Below are positions 63,353-64,000 of a stretch of 64,000 bases of DNA, piece after piece. Position numbers and translations under genes: made by a program. This DNA comes from Pseudoalteromonas peptidolytica (GTDB lineage Bacteria; Pseudomonadota; Gammaproteobacteria; Enterobacterales; Alteromonadaceae): contig NZ_WEHZ01000004.1 of assembly GCF_012641745.1 (NCBI RefSeq), forward strand, positions 124,001 to 188,000, in the 5' to 3' direction. Each line of letters starts with the position of its first letter. The stretch's first letter is position 1. The notes under the pieces were generated by a model. It was not told where the DNA came from. It ran no database searches and saw only the letters and a program-made list of their open reading frames with translations.

Positions 63353-64000
63353 ATGGCGCTACGCTGTAAAACGATTATTGCTTCGGCAGTACTGTTGACG
63401 ATGAGTGGTTGTACACTCATCCCTGGTGGTCACTTTGAGGGAATAGGCTCAGGAGAGCAAACTGCAAATCTTGAACGCGATCTAGAAAAAGTAAACATTC
63501 ACATCATTGACTCACAGTTGGTACAAGAACACAAAATCAAACGTGCCAAAGAGATAGACCGCTCATCACTGGCAGGTGTAGATGTTTCAAACTACGAATA
63601 TCGCCTCGGAGTAGGTGATGTAATTACCATTGGTGTATGGGATCACCCTGAGCTAACAATTCCGGCTGCAGTTCAAAGAACCGCAGAATTTGATGGCTTC
63701 CGAGTTCAAGCTGACGGTACTATCAACTTTGCATACGCACCCAAAGTTCCTGCCGCAGGAAGAACAGTGAGTGAACTAAGAGCTGATATTGCAAAGCGAC
63801 TAAGCCGAGTTATTGAAGAGCCACAAATCGACGTTAAAGTGGTAGGTTTTAGAAGCCAAAAAGCGTATGTCACTGGTGAAGTAACCAAACCTGGCGTATA
63901 TCCGATTACAGAAACTCCGGTCACTTTAATTGATGCTATTAACCAAGCTGGCGGTTTAACAAAAGATGCTGATTGGGAAACTGTTACCTTTACTCGCGGT
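63353..64000 (+). CDS. wza: Wza polysaccharide export lipoprotein (5' part)
   Basis: Outer-membrane octameric channel for capsule or EPS. The first 216 residues are in the window and the frame is open at the edge. A lipoprotein signal (CKTIIASAVLLTMSGC, lipobox MSGC) is followed by YRLGVGDVITIGVWDHPEL of the Poly_export domain near residue 84, and VTGEVTKPGVYPI plus INQAGGLTKDADWE of the first SLBB domain near 180-205. Normal Wza proteins have about 370-380 residues. Probably the first gene of an EPS export operon (wza-wzb-wzc) continuing outside. It differs from the 887-residue exporter at 27479. Confidence 0.92.
   Translation, partial: MALRCKTIIASAVLLTMSGCTLIPGGHFEGIGSGEQTANLERDLEKVNIHIIDSQLVQEHKIKRAKEIDRSSLAGVDVSNYEYRLGVGDVITIGVWDHPELTIPAAVQRTAEFDGFRVQADGTINFAYAPKVPAAGRTVSELRADIAKRLSRVIEEPQIDVKVVGFRSQKAYVTGEVTKPGVYPITETPVTLIDAINQAGGLTKDADWETVTFTRG

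Overview
The window is chromosomal DNA of a marine gammaproteobacterium, most likely Pseudoalteromonas or a close relative in Alteromonadales. The basis is the classical dcw gene order running into lpxC, dciA, secA and mutT, a chitin/GlcNAc module with NagR-like operators, an S-layer-like protein resembling Slr4 of Pseudoalteromonas tunicata, and short ATACCAAT-ended repeats. No database search was possible; all family names come from motifs, length and context.

Layout. (1) 1-13161: the division and cell-wall cluster murE(partial)-murF-mraY-murD-ftsW-murG-murC-ddl-ftsQ-ftsA-ftsZ, almost entirely with overlapping or touching genes, then lpxC from its own strong promoter. (2) 13202-18030: dciA (reverse), secA and mutT; secA is flanked by two inverted copies of a 162-bp MITE-like repeat. 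(3) 18137-24742: a lipoprotein M13 metallopeptidase, then a secreted GH20 hexosaminidase and a NagP-like sugar permease, each preceded by a near-identical 18-bp palindrome. (4) 24848-27378: a third, enlarged repeat copy, tRNA-His, a MscS channel and a DUF481 outer-membrane protein. (5) 27479-32406: a large multi-SLBB polysaccharide export protein, a nitroreductase-fold protein and a polysaccharide pyruvyl transferase. (6) 32512-44149: a complete but unusually ordered type II secretion gene set (G-E-F-H-I-J-K-L-M-C-D, secretin predicted to be a lipoprotein) ending directly at a highly expressed, cysteine-free, secreted S-layer-like protein. (7) 44307-60502: surface polysaccharide genes in alternating orientation: two Wzx-type flippases, a sulfotransferase, two WecA paralogues, PssD/PssE-like proteins, Wzz, Wzy, several glycosyltransferases, an acyltransferase and Ugd. 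(8) 60578-64000: rfaH, about 1.9 kb of tandem REP-hairpin repeats, and the start of wza.

How the parts fit. Genes 1-12 kb build peptidoglycan precursors and the divisome, and lpxC commits to lipid A. The right half looks like a cell-surface island. The proposed reading is that the T2SS-like operon is dedicated to exporting the S-layer protein, while the surrounding polysaccharide genes make the glycan (LPS O-chain, capsule or EPS) that surrounds or anchors it. RfaH probably antiterminates a long polysaccharide operon, possibly the wza operon that begins after the repeat array. The main candidates for a poorly described system are the T2SS/S-layer unit (32.5-44.2 kb) and the structured REP array (61.2-63.1 kb).
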